DNA from: Euptelea pleiosperma
Taxonomy: Eukaryota > Streptophyta > Magnoliopsida > Ranunculales > Eupteleaceae
Assembly (NCBI GenBank): GCA_035048495.1
Contig: CM068543.1
Location: forward strand, 29,129,751 to 29,193,750
Length of the DNA: 64,000 bases
Reading direction: 5' to 3'
In this document: positions 45,158 to 56,866 of the stretch, in pieces
Position numbering within the stretch: the first letter of the stretch is position 1
Layout of the letters: every line of letters begins with the position of its first letter
The notes under the pieces: model-generated
Databases searched by the model: none
Told to the model about the DNA's origin: nothing
Seen by the model: only the letters and a program-made list of their open reading frames with translations
Translations under genes and position numbers: made by a program

Positions 45158-46633
45158 TTAACGGGGTTCTTGTCTTTCTTGAGAACCTCGGCTCCAGCTA
45201 CTGCCCCGGTCGTGCTGGCAATTGAACTGTTGCAAAATGCCTTGGTTAATTAGGTCCTCAACCTTATGTCTCAGCGCCCAGCATTTATCAGTTATGTGCC
45301 CTGCTTCTTGGTGGAAGGCACAGAATTGTGTCATATCTCTATCTCCCTTCAAGTTCGGCCTCATTGGTCTAGGATATTGAAGATATTTTTTGTTTTTAAT
45401 CAGATCAAATATCTGACTATGGGTCTTGTTCAATGATGTAAAAATCCTCTTCTCTCGACGGGGATACTGTCCAGTACTTCCCGACTTCTCTGGTTTCTTC
45501 TCGGGAATCTCTGCCGTCGTAATAATCTCAATTGCAGCCTTCTGCTTTCCCTTCGAAATTTTACTGGACGCCGGGGCCTTCTTCACCTCATTCACAGATA
45601 TAGCCACTCATTGGCCTCGTTGGAGTGTGTCATCCTCAAGTTTAGAATATTTTTCAACTCGAATAAACAAGGCCTCCATACTCACCGGCCTATTCTTCGT
45701 TAATGACATGTATAGACTAGAACTTGTGGATAATGCCTTGCGAAAGGCTGTAACGGTATGCTTATCATCACAGTCTTCCACTGTGGTCATGAGAGTACGG
45801 AATCTCTTTGTAAAATCTCGCAACGTTTCTTTCTGATCACAATGTACATTGAATAATACGTCGACATCATTCTTATGTAATCTGTTGCAAGAATATCGAG
45901 TGATGAAGAGAGTACTCAACTTGGTGAAATCAGAAATGGTTCGGGGGGCTATCTGGTTAAACCAGATCAACGCATTATCGCTCAAAGTGGAAGGGAACAT
46001 CCTGCAAAGGAGTTCGTCTTGAAACTCCCACATCGTCATCGCTTTTCTGAAGCGAAGTACGTGATTCACAGGATCTGTATCTCCTGTGAATATCGAAAAT
46101 TTGGGATAAGAGAAAGATTTTGGGGCACGGTATCCCTGTATTTCTTCTGTAAAAGGAGAATCTCTGGGAACTCTCGTTGCCATTGCAGTCATTTTATCAG
46201 CCAATGTTTCTTTCTTTCCCATCATCTCAGCTACCAGATCAGCAATCTGCTTCCTGGTTTCTGGCTGAATATGATCCAAGCTTCGTTGACAGGAAGACTC
46301 GGCTTTATGACGTTTCTCTGCAAGTAGAATTTGGGAATCCCCATGTCTACTACGTGGATTCCGCAAGACAAATTCCTCTGAATTCGATCTGTCCAAATGG
46401 AAATGACTTTTCTGATGATGACTATGTCTGGCTGTACCAGATATATAGCCACCGGTTCATTCAGCTGTCATCCGCTGCTTCAACTCCTCATTCTCTTCGC
46501 GCAATTGGGCAATCATCTTCTGCTGATTGTCCAATTCTCTCGCTTTTCTGCCCTCCGTGATAGCATCTCTGAAATCGCTAGGAGGATTCTTCTCTCTTCC
46601 ACTCCTGAGACCTGTGCGTCTAGTATCCACCAT
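45158..46633 (-). pseudogene. gag region of the Tat element
   Basis: The minus-strand ATG at 46,633 (MVDTRRTGLRSGREKN) lies about 45 bases after the primer-binding site and is the best gag start. An in-frame TGA interrupts it at about 46,468. The capsid-like core follows (FTGDTDPVNHVLRFRKAMTM, LPSTL-type segment, LSTLFITRYSCNR, TLRDFTKRFRTLM). Another TGA at 45,608 separates a C-terminal part carrying a degenerate zinc knuckle, CAFHQEAGHITDKCWALRH. The breaks are stop codons, not frameshifts, over this stretch. Confidence 0.85.
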
Positions 46634-46676
46634 TATTCGAATCGAATATCTCTTAGAACGGAAAACTTCTAGTCGA

Positions 46677-46694
46677 TTCCCACAGACGGCGCCA
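46677..46694 (-). promoter_or_regulatory. Primer-binding site of the Tat element
   Basis: On the minus strand TGGCGCCGTCTGTGGGAA lies six bases inside the 5' LTR end. TGGCGCC starts are typical of Tat/Athila elements primed by tRNA-Asp or a related tRNA. Confidence 0.8.
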
Positions 46695-46699
46695 AAAGA

Positions 46700-48084
46700 T
46701 GTGGGGGAAAAATTTCTGATCTAACCCACACAATCTTCGAGGTCAGACGATTCGGATTTTGGTGATGATCGGATGACTCTGATGCTCCAGGATGAAACTG
46801 CTTTCTCCTCTGCGAAGGATAGGATGATCTCCAGATGAGATTTGGTTGTACCTGTTAACAAGACTCCGACGCTCAAGTCAGCTTCGGAAATGTAACAGGT
46901 TTTAGGAAAATAGTAAAAGGTTTTAGAGTTTAGGCTATCTGGATCTGGAGAGCAAGATCCTCTTCTCAGTCTTGAGGGTCTCATATTTATAACCTTAGAA
47001 CTGGCGTGACTCACCTTCCACGTGTCTAGTCATTATCAGTCAACGATGACTCAGATGGATTCTATTATAAAATAGAATCTTATGGTTATATCTTGACTTC
47101 CTTGATTCGGTTATACCTGAAATAACTGGAGCGACACTGAGGTGGCATCCTTCGTGTCATGTATTCGGATAAGGGGATGTCGAATTCGTGATAATTCAAC
47201 TAGCTGCCACGTGGCCATTATTCATTAGTCAAGAAATCGATTGTGTTCAGAATACTTACCTTGTACGTAAGAGATTCTGCCACGTAAGTCATTTGACCTT
47301 ATCTGGCTTTGCCGGGATAAAATTGAAATAGATCCCGTCAAGCCCGTTGATCTTGCCGGGATGAGATTGAAATAGATCCCGTCACGCCCGTTGATCTTGT
47401 CGGGATGAAATTGAAATAGATCTCGTCGGGATGAGATTGAAATAGATCTCGTCGGGATGAGATAGAAATAGATCCCGTCACGCCCGTTGATCTTGTCGGG
47501 ATGAGATTGAAATAGATCCCGTCACGCCCGTTGATCTTGTCGGGACACAGTCATCCAACAAATCATAGGACCTTGCCGGGGTGAGATCGAAATAGATCCC
47601 GGCAAGTAAGTTTGTTGGTCTTGTCGGGATGATATTGAAATAGATCCCGTCACGCCCGTTGATCTTGTCGGGACACAGTCATCCAACAAATCATAGGACC
47701 TTGCCGGGGTGAGATCGAAATAGATCCCGGCAAGTAAGTCTGTTGGTCTTGTCGGGATGATATTGAAATAGACCCCGGCAACTGAATTGTCAACAATGAT
47801 TATGTCGGGCAAGATTGAATGCTTCCCGACATATTCAAGGCTGAGACGTTAATGCATTCTGTTAGCATCACCTCTATGTGTCGATCATTCCATCATGACA
47901 CATGGCATTTCCAATTAATGGAAGGTATGCGACACGATGGGCAGTTTTAATGGCTCCCGATGATGACTCCGGCGCATTTAATTTCGCGTGCTGTCTACTG
48001 ACACGTGTCATCTATTTGAATCCGCACGTGCTGAGCCAGGAACACGCGTCAATATTTGACTTGCAGGAAAATACGGCACCCACA
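46700..48084 (-). repeat. 5' LTR of the Tat element (1385 bp)
   Basis: Same ends as the LTR at 35,994. It has a minus-strand TATA box (TTATAAATA near 46,988). It is 180 bases longer because of extra minisatellite units and one duplicated 120-base block at 47,540-47,760. The promoter for gag-pol should lie here. Confidence 0.92.
47300..47790. repeat. Expanded 44-bp minisatellite in the 5' LTR
   Basis: Six or more full or partial 44-base units (TTGTCGGGATGAGATTGAAA) including two shortened 30-base ones (ATCTCGTCGGGATGAGATTG). A larger unit containing CAGTCATCCAACAAATCATA is present twice here but once in the 3' LTR. Confidence 0.85.
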
Positions 48085-48119
48085 TATATCATTAAAAATT
48101 CGAAATAGACTTTACTTTT

Positions 48120-51100
48120 AAGTTTTACATGTCTAAACTTACAAGTCACTACAATCTCCAAACCGAAAGTCAAAATTTAACCCCGTCCCTTCCAACACAT
48201 TTATTTCAACACATTTGAGGTGTTGGAAAAGTTTCGGGTAATTCCGATCTCGTTTTGCCAATTTAGACGTCGAAGTCCCGAAATGGATTTCAGTTCTAAG
48301 TCTTAAATGCCTAAACCTACAAATGACTATAATTTTTTAACCCAATCTCAGAATTTGACTCCGTCTCTTCCAACACATTTGTTTCAATACATTTGAAGTG
48401 TTGGAAGAAGTTTCGGGAGATTCCGACCTCGTTTGCCCGATTTGGACGTTGAAGTCCCAAAATGGATTTCAGTTCTAAGTCTTAAATGCCTAAACCTACA
48501 AATGACTATAATTTTTTAACCCGACCTCAGAATTTGACCCCGTCTCTTCCAACACATTTGTTCAATATGTTTGAAGTGTTTAAATAAGTTTCGGAAGATT
48601 CCGGCCTCGTTTGCCCGATTTGAGCGTCGAAGTCCCGAAATAGATTTTAGTTCTAAGTCTTAAATGCCTAAACCTACAAATGACTATAATTTCCTAACCC
48701 GACCTCGGAATTTGACCCCGTCTCTTCCAACACATTTGTTTCAATGCGTTTGAAGTGTTGAAAGAAGTTTTGGGAGATTCCGACCTCGTTTGCCTGATTT
48801 GAACGTCGAAGTCCCAAAATAGATTTCAGTTCTAAGTCTTAAATACCTAAACCTACAAATGACTATAATTTTTTAACCAAACCTCAGAATTTGACCCCGT
48901 CTCTTCCAACATATTTGTTTCAATACGTTTGAAGTATTAGAAGAAGTTTCGGAAGATTCTGACCTCGTTTGCCCAATTTGAGCGTCGAAGTCCCAAAATG
49001 GATTTCAGTTCTAAGTCTTAAATGCCTAAACCTACAAATGACTATAATTTTCTCACCCGACCTCGGAATTTGAACCCGTCTCTTCCAACACATTTTTATT
49101 TCAATACGTTTAAAGTATTAAAATAAGTTTCGGGAGATTCCGATCTCGTTTGCACGATTTGGGCGTCGAAATCTCAAAATGGATTTCAGTTCTAAGTCTT
49201 AAATGCCTAAACCTACAAATGACTATAATTTTCTAACCCGACTTCAAAATTTGACCCCGTCTCTTCCAACACATTTGTTTCAATATGTTTGAAGTGTTAG
49301 AAGAAGTTTCGGGAGATTTCGATCTCGTTTGCCCGATTTGGGTGTCAAAATCTCAAAATAGATTTCAGTTCTAAGTCATAAATGCCTAAACCTACAAATG
49401 ACTATAATTTTCTAACCCGACCTCGGAATTTTGACCCCGTCTCTTCTAACACATTTGTTTCAATACGTTTGAAGTGTTTGAATAAGTTTTGGGAGATTCT
49501 GACCTCGTTTGCCCGATTTGGGCGTCGAAGTCCTAAAATGGATTTCAATTCTAAGTCTTAAATGCCTAAACCTACAAATGACTATAATTTTCTAACCCGA
49601 CCTCGGAATTTGACCCCGTCTCTTCCAACACATTTGTTTCAATACGTTTGAAGTGTTAGAAGAAGTTTCGAGAGATTCCAATCTCGTTTGCCCGATTTGC
49701 TCGTCGAAATCTCAAAATAAATTTCAGTTCTAAGTCTTAAATGCCTAACCCTACAAATGACTATAATTTTCTAACCCGAGCCTCGGAATTTTGACCCCGC
49801 CTCTTCAAACACATTTGTTTCAATACGTTTGAAGTGTTTGAAGAAGTTTCGGGAGATTCTGACCTTGTTTGCCCGATTTTGGCGTCGAAGTCCTAATATG
49901 GATTTCAATTCTAAGTCTTAAATGCCTAAACCTACAAATGACTATAATTTTTTAACCCGACCTCGGAATTTGACCCCGTCTCTTCCAACACATTTGTTTC
50001 AATACGTTTAAAGTGTTAGTAGAAGTTTTGGGAAATTCTGACCTCGTTTGCTCGATTTAGGCGTTGAAGTCCCAAAAAGGATTTCAGTTCTAAGTCTTAA
50101 ATGCCTAAACCTACAAATGACTATAATTTTTTAACCCGACCTCAGAATTTGACCCCGTCTCTTTTAACACATTTGTTTCAATACGTTTGAAGTGTTGGAA
50201 GAAGTTTTAGGAGATTACGACCTCGTTTGCTCGATTTGGGCGTCGAATTCTCAAAATGGATTTCAGTTCTAAGTCTTAAATGCCTAAACATACAAATGAG
50301 TATAATTTTCTAACCCGACCTCGGAATTTGACCTCGTCTCTTCCAACACATTTGATTCAATACGTTTGAAGTGTTAGAAGATGTTTCGGGAGATTCCGAT
50401 CTCGTTTCCTGATTTGGGCGTCGAAATCTAAAAATGAATTTTAGTTCTAAGTCTTAAATGCCTAAACCTACAAATGACTATAATTTTCTATCCCGACCTT
50501 AGAATTTGATCCCGTCTCTTCCAACACATTTGTTTCAATATGTTTGAAGTGTTAGAATAAGTTTCGGGAGATTCCGATCTCGTTTGCCCGATTTGGGCGA
50601 CGAAATCTCAAAATAGATTTCAGTTCTAAGTCTTAAATGCCTAAACCTACAAATGACTATAATTTTCTAACCCGACCTCGGAATTTGACCCCGTCTCTTC
50701 CAACACATTTGTTTCAATATGTTTGAAGTGTTAGAAGATGTTTCGGGTGATTTCAATCTCGTTTGCCCGAATTGGGCGTCGAAATCTCAAAATGGATTTC
50801 AGTTCTAAGTCTTAAATGCCTAAACCTACAAATGACTATAATTTTCTAACCTGACCTCGGAATTTTACACCGTCTCTTCTAACATATTTGTTTCAATACA
50901 TTTGAAGTGTTGAAAGAAGTTTCGGGCGATTCTGACCTCGTTTGCCCGATTTGGGCATTGAAGTCCCGAAATGGATTTCAGTTCTAAGTCTTAAATGCCT
51001 AAACCTACAAATGACTATAATTTTCTAACCCGACCTCGGAATTGAACTCCGTCTCTTCCAACACATTTGTTTCAATACGTTTGAAGTGTTAAAAGAAGTT

Positions 51101-54100
51101 TCGGAAGATTTTGATCTCGTTTGCCCGATTTGGGGGTTCGAAGTCCCAAAATGAATTTCAATTCTAAGTCTTAAATGCCTAAACCTACAAATGACTATAA
51201 TTTTCTAACCCGACCTCAGAGTTTTGACCCCGTCTCTTCCAACACATTTGTTTCAATACGTTTGAAGTGTTTGAAGAAGTTTTGAGAGATTCCGACCTCG
51301 TTTGCCCAATTTGGGCGTGAAGTCCTAAAATGGATTTCAATTCTATGTCTTAAATGCCTAAACCTACAAATTACTATAATATTTTAACCCGACCTCAGAA
51401 TTTGACCCCGTCTCTTTCAACACATTTGTTTCAATACCTTTGAAGTGTTGGGAGAAGTTTTGGGAGATTCCGACCTCGTTTGCTGGATTTGGGCGTTGAA
51501 GTCCCAAAATGGATTTCAGTTCTAAGTCTTAAATGCCTAAACATATAAATGACTATAATTTTCTATCTCGACCTCGGAATTTTACCCCGTCTCTTCCAAC
51601 ACAATTGTTTCAATACGTTTGAAGTGTTAGAAGAAGTTTCAGGAGATTCCAATCTTGTTTGCCCGATTTGGGCGTCGAAATCTCAAAATGGATTTCAGTT
51701 CTAAGTCTTAAATGCCTAAACCTACAAATGACTATAATTATTTAACCCGACCTTGGAATTTGACCCCGTCTCTTCCAACACATTTGTTTCAATACGTTTA
51801 AAGTGATAGAAGAAGTTTCGGGTGATTTCGATCTCGTTTGCCCGAATTGGGCGTCGAAATCTCAAAATGGATTTCAGTTCTAAGTCTTAAATGCCTAAAC
51901 CTACAAATGACTATAATTTTTAACCCAACCTTAGAATTTTACCCCGTCTCTTCCAACATATTTGTTTCAATACATTTGAAGTGTTGAAAGAAGTTTCGGG
52001 AGATTCTGACCTCGTTTGCCCGATTTGGGCGTCGAAGTCCTAAAATGGATTTCAATTCTAAGTCTTAAATGCCTAAACCTGCGAATGACTGTAATTTTTT
52101 AACCCGACCTCGGAATTTGACCCCATCTCTTCCAACACATTTGTTTCAATACGTTTGAAGTATTGGGAGAAGGTTTCGGAGATTCCGACCTCGTTTGCTC
52201 GATTTAGGCGTTGAAGTCCAAAAATGGATTTCAGTTCTAAGTCTTAAATGCCTAAACCTACAAATGACTATAATTTTTTAACCCGACCTCGGAATTTCAC
52301 CCCGTCTCTTCCAACACATTTGTTTCAATACGTTTGAAGTGTTGGAAGAAGTTTTGGGACATTCCGACCTCGTTTGCCCGATTTGGACGTCGAAGTCCCA
52401 AAATGGATTTTAGTTCTAAGTCTTAAATGCCTAAACCTACAAATGACTATAATTTTTTAACCCGACCTCAGAATTTGACCCCGTCTCTTCCAACACATTT
52501 GTTTCAATATGTTTGAAGTGTTTGAAGAAGTTTCAGAAGATTCCGACCTCGTTTGGCAGATTTGAGCGTCGAAGTCTGAAAATAGATTTCAGTTCTAAGT
52601 CTTAAATGCCTAAACCTACAAATGACTATAATTTCCTAACCCGACCTCGGAATTTGACCCCATCTCCTCCAATACATTTGTTTCAATACGTTTGAAGTGT
52701 TCGAAGAAGTTTTCGGAGATTCCGACCTCGTTTGCCCGATTCGAACGTCGAAGTCCCAAAATGGATTTCAGTTCTAAGTCTTAAATGCCTAAACCTACAA
52801 ATGACTATAATTTTCTAACCCAACCTCAGAATTTGACCCCGTCTCTTCCAACACATTTGTTTCAATACGTTTGAAGTGTTGGAAGAAGTTTCGGAAGATT
52901 CTCACCTCGTTTGCCCGATTTGAGCGTCGAAGTCCCAAAATAGATTTCAGTTCTAAGTCTTAAATGCCTAAACCTACAAATGACTATAATTTTTTCACCC
53001 GACCTCAGAATTTGAATCCGTCTCTTCCAATACATTTTTATTTCAATACGTTTGAAGTATTAGAAGAAGTTTCAGGAGATTCTGATCTCGTTTGCCCGAT
53101 TTGGGCGTCAAAATCTCAAAATTGATTTCAGTTCTAAGTCTTAAATGCCTAAACCTACAAATGACTATAATTTTCTAACCCGACCTCGAAATTTGACCCC
53201 GTCTCTTCCAACACATTTGTTTCAATACGTTTGAAGTGTTAGAAGAAGTTTCAGGAGATTCCGATCTCGTTTGCCCAATTTGGGTGTCAAAATCTCAAAA
53301 TGGATTTCAGTTCTAAGTCTTAAATGCCTAAACCTACAAATGACTATAATTTTCTAACCCGACCTTAGAATTTGACTCCGTCTCTTCCTACACATTTGTT
53401 TCAATATGTTTGAAGTGTTAGAAAAAGTTTTAGGAGAATCTGACCTCGTTTGCCCGATTTCGGCGTCGAAGTCCCGAAATGGATTTCAGTTCCAAGTCTT
53501 AAATGTCTAAACCTACAAATGACTATAATTTTCTAACCCGACCTCAAAATTTGACCCCGTCTCTTCCAACACATTTGTTTCAATATGTTTGAAGTATTGG
53601 AAGAAGTTTCGAGAGATTCCGACCTCGTTTGCCCGATTTGGACATTGAAGTCCCAAAATGGATTTCAGTTCTAAGTCTTAAATGCCTAAACCTACAAATG
53701 ACTATAATTTTCTATCCCGACCTCGGAATTTGACCCCATCTATTCCAACACATTTGTTTCAATACGTTTGAAGTGTTGGGAGAAGTATCGGGAGATTCCG
53801 ACCTCGTTTACTCGATTTGGGGGTTCGAAGTCCCAAAATGGATTTCAGTTCTAAGTCTTAAATGCCTAAACCTACAAATGACTATAATTTTCTAACCCGA
53901 CCTCGAAATTTGACCCCATCTCTTCTAACACATTTGTTTCAATATGTTTGAAGTGTTAGAAGAAGTTTCGAGAGATTTCGATCTCGTTTTGCCCGATTTG
54001 GGCGTCGAAATCTCAAAATGAATTTCAGTTCTAAGTCTTAAATGCCTAAACCTATAAATGACTATAATTTTCTAACCCGACCTCGGAATTTTGACCCCGT

Positions 54101-54960
54101 CTCTTTCAGCACATTTGTTTCAATACGTTTGAAGTGTTTAAAGAAGTTTCAGGAGATTCCGTCCTCGTTTGCCCAATTTGGGCGTCGAAGTCCTAAAATG
54201 GATTTCAATTCTATGTCTTAAATGCCTAAACCTACAAATGACTATAATTTTTTAATCCGACCTCGGAATTTGACCCCGCCTCTTTCAACACATTTGTTTC
54301 AATACATTTGAAGTGTTGGGAGAAGTTTTGGGAGGTTCCGACCTCGTTTGCTCGATTTGGGCGTCGAAGTCCCAAAATGGATTTCAGTTCTAAGTCTTAA
54401 ATTCCTAAACCTACAAATGACTATAATTTTTTAACCCGACCTCAGAATTTAACCCCGTCTCTTCCAATACATTTATTTCAATACGTTTGAGGTGTTGGAA
54501 GAAGTTTCAGGAAATTTCGACCTCGTTTGCCCGATTTGGGTTCGAAGTCCCAAAATGGATTTCAGTTCTAAGTCTTAAATGCCTAAACCTACAAATGATT
54601 ATAATTTTCTAACCCGACCTCAGAATTTGACCCCGTCTCTTCCAACATATTTGTTTCAATACGTTTGAAGTGTTAGAAGAAGTTTTGGGAGATTCTGATC
54701 TCGTTTGTCCGATTTGGGCGTCAAAATCTCAAAATGGATTTCAATTCTAAGTCTTAAATGCCTAAACCTACAAATGACTATAATTTTCTAACCCAGCCTC
54801 AGAATTTTACCCCGTCTCTTCCAACACATTTGTTTCAATACATACGTTTGAAGTGTTGAAGAAGTTTTGGGAGATTCCAACCTCGTTTGCCCGATTTGAG
54901 CGTCGAAGTCCCAAAATGGATTTCAGTTCTAACTCTTAAATGCCTAAACCTACAACTGAT
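48120..54960. repeat. 179-bp tandem array, about 38 monomers
   Basis: Monomers carry TAAGTCTTAAATGCCTAAAC, TACAAATGACTATAATTTT, CCCGTCTCTTCCAACACATT, and TCGTTTGCCCGATTTGGGCG. The TCTTAAATGC word recurs at 48,301, 48,480, 48,658 and 48,837, so the period is 179. The first monomer at the left edge is the most diverged; others look about 85-95% identical by eye. The array sits between the CACTA TNPA-like gene and the inserted LTR element and contains no gene. Monomer variants occur in matching order in distant blocks (see findings), showing multi-monomer duplications. Confidence 0.95.
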
Positions 54961-54999
54961 TACAATTTCATAACAAAAATTACTTAAATGTGAATACAC

Positions 55000-56648
55000 C
55001 TCATCGTCATCATGTAGATCATCATGCCCCAGATCCTCATCATCAGAATGGCTGGGAGGCTACATGGGAGGCTGCATAGGAGGCTGTATTGGAGGAGGCT
55101 GCATGTTTCAAATAAAATTCGTAAACTGCCTCTGAAACTGCATCTCTAAATCCCTCCGCAGCGTCTCTTCTCTCTCTAGCTGTTGTTGGTCCCGTATCTC
55201 AATCTGGTGATGAATACGAGTCAGCTCCTCCTAATGATGAGTCTCACGCTCTACCATCTGTACTTACAGTCGTGTCAACTCCTCTTGAAGGGCACTATTG
55301 CTGCTGCTCCTACTGGCGGTACTGGAAGTACCAAATATAGTAGAAGGCGTTGGACCTAAGCCGTAGCCACGTACACGACCATGTCTCTCTGGACCCATCA
55401 CAACGGTATAGATGGCATCGGGGTCGGGATTTGAGGACTCTTCAGTCTGTGAGAGCTGCATAAATTTTGACTGCATGGAAAACATTTAATTAGTACACAA
55501 CCAACTATATATTATTATGTATAATAAGAATCGTACATATAATTCTTTCAGCGAACCCGTCATCGACTGGTGACCCATCTTTCCATGTATGGGTCGTAAT
55601 AAATAGTGTTACCCAAGTCAGTGGAGTACCGTCATTACTCCGAATCTATCATTGTAGAAAACAGACCCATCGTTAGAAGTTATATGTGATTGTTAAATTT
55701 AAAAAAGTAAAATAATTTACTACTTCGTCCCTGTAACGGGCAAATGTCTTTGTTCCCCCAGCATGATTTATTCTTTGTTTCTTGCGGTTCGCTTTGTTTC
55801 TTGCCGACACCGCCTGCATAAATGCGTTGACTTTTTTATTAACATCTTGACAGATGGATAATGGATAGTTAATTAAGTATGACTTTTTTCATACCTTGAA
55901 GTTGTCACTACTCCAGTAGTCGACAAACCAGATCCAATCCTGATGTGTCTTCATGACATCAAAATATTGGCATTTCAAATCACCTCGCCAATCTTTGAAA
56001 TCGCTTGCCCATTGATTGCAAGGTATAGCTTTTTCGTTCTTCGTCGATGTCAAATTTACTCTGCCTAGTATGTAAAAAATATTAGTTATGTACATGAAAA
56101 TAATATAAACAAATTATACCAAATGATGGGTATCAGACACATTTACCTTTACTTCTTGCCACAACAGCTCCTTGTTGTGAGGAGGCATTTTGCCCCATGT
56201 CTATACCTGTAACTAGGCATGCCCAGAAGTACGGACAATCACCCCTAATTGATTGGCAAACGTGGATGTCGTTTCGCCTATGGGTTGGTTTGTTTCATTC
56301 CAAGTCAGGGGCACTTTTGTCATAGAGCCTGTAACCACGGGCAGGCTTTTCGTGGGCCCTCGTCGCCTGACGCTGCTCAAAGCTATTTCAATAATACAAA
56401 AATAAGAACAAAATACATACACGTTAATGAGTATACAATAATTATAAATATATACAATAACAAACAACTGAACATACCAGTGGTGCCGAGGTAGAGGGGG
56501 GGCCCTGCTCCTGTGGTGTCAAGGTGGAGGGGGGACCCTGCTGCTGTGGTGTCGAGGTGGATGGGGGCGTCTGCTGCTGTGCTCCCGATGTGGAAGGGGC
56601 AAACTGCAGCGCTCTAGCTCTAGCGGATTTTCGACTCCGACTAGACAT
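55000..56648 (-). pseudogene. TNPA-like gene of the CACTA element (Transposase_24, Ptta/En/Spm type)
   Basis: Minus-strand exons with GT/AG borders: 56,648-56,478 (MSSRSRKSARARALQFAPST, then Pro/Gln/Ser-rich repeats), 56,382-56,147, 56,064-55,895, 55,813-55,724, about 55,648-55,551 and about 55,480-55,000. Exon 2 has VRRRGPTKSLPVVTG and FANQLGVIVRTSGHA. Exon 3 has DFKDWRGDLKCQYFD and WIWFVDYWSSDNFK. Exon 4 has ARNKANRKKQRINHAGGTKT with FARYRDE. These follow the order of the plant Ptta/En/Spm (Transposase_24) family, proposed to bind subterminal repeats. The last exon has a Gln/Glu-rich, probably coiled-coil segment and ends in an acidic tail. Stops interrupt exon 2 (after SGHA) and exon 6 (including a TAG in the PPM repeat). 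The gene may continue to a small exon at 35,908-35,925 across the array. Confidence 0.75.
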
Positions 56649-56866
56649 TTCTAAATTCATGCATGAATCATGAATTATATATACACATATATGTCAACAT
56701 CATCAAGATGGATAAATGAACAGAGATCCCATTAAATACATAAAGAATATGAATAAATAAATATAGCCATTAGAGAACATTACAATAATTGAAACAACAA
56801 TACTCAATTTTATTAATTAAACATCTTATAAAAAGAACATTACAACAATTGATATTCAACTTTATA

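Larger units (their letters stand above)
35994..48084 (-). mobile_element. Ty3/gypsy LTR retrotransposon, Tat lineage, with antisense gene
   Basis: Two LTRs (35,994-37,198 and 46,700-48,084) start TGTGGGGG and end CCCACA. Flanking bases AATAT and TATAT agree at four of five positions, a near-perfect target duplication. On the minus strand the order is primer site, gag, protease, reverse transcriptase, RNase H, a second RNase H, integrase, then non-coding tandem repeats, an antisense gene and the polypurine tract. The second RNase H and the extra antisense ORF are hallmarks of the Tat clade. Over the first 205 bases the LTRs differ at about 9 sites by eye, so the insertion is moderately recent. 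Several nonsense codons and one frameshift make pol defective. Confidence 0.93.

Noticed and set aside
41035..46724. Plus-strand open frames opposite pol and gag
   Set aside because: They are complements of integrase, RNase H, reverse transcriptase, protease and gag coding DNA.
48120..54960. CRISPR-like array
   Set aside because: Units are contiguous 179-bp monomers without short repeats and unique spacers, in a plant transposon.
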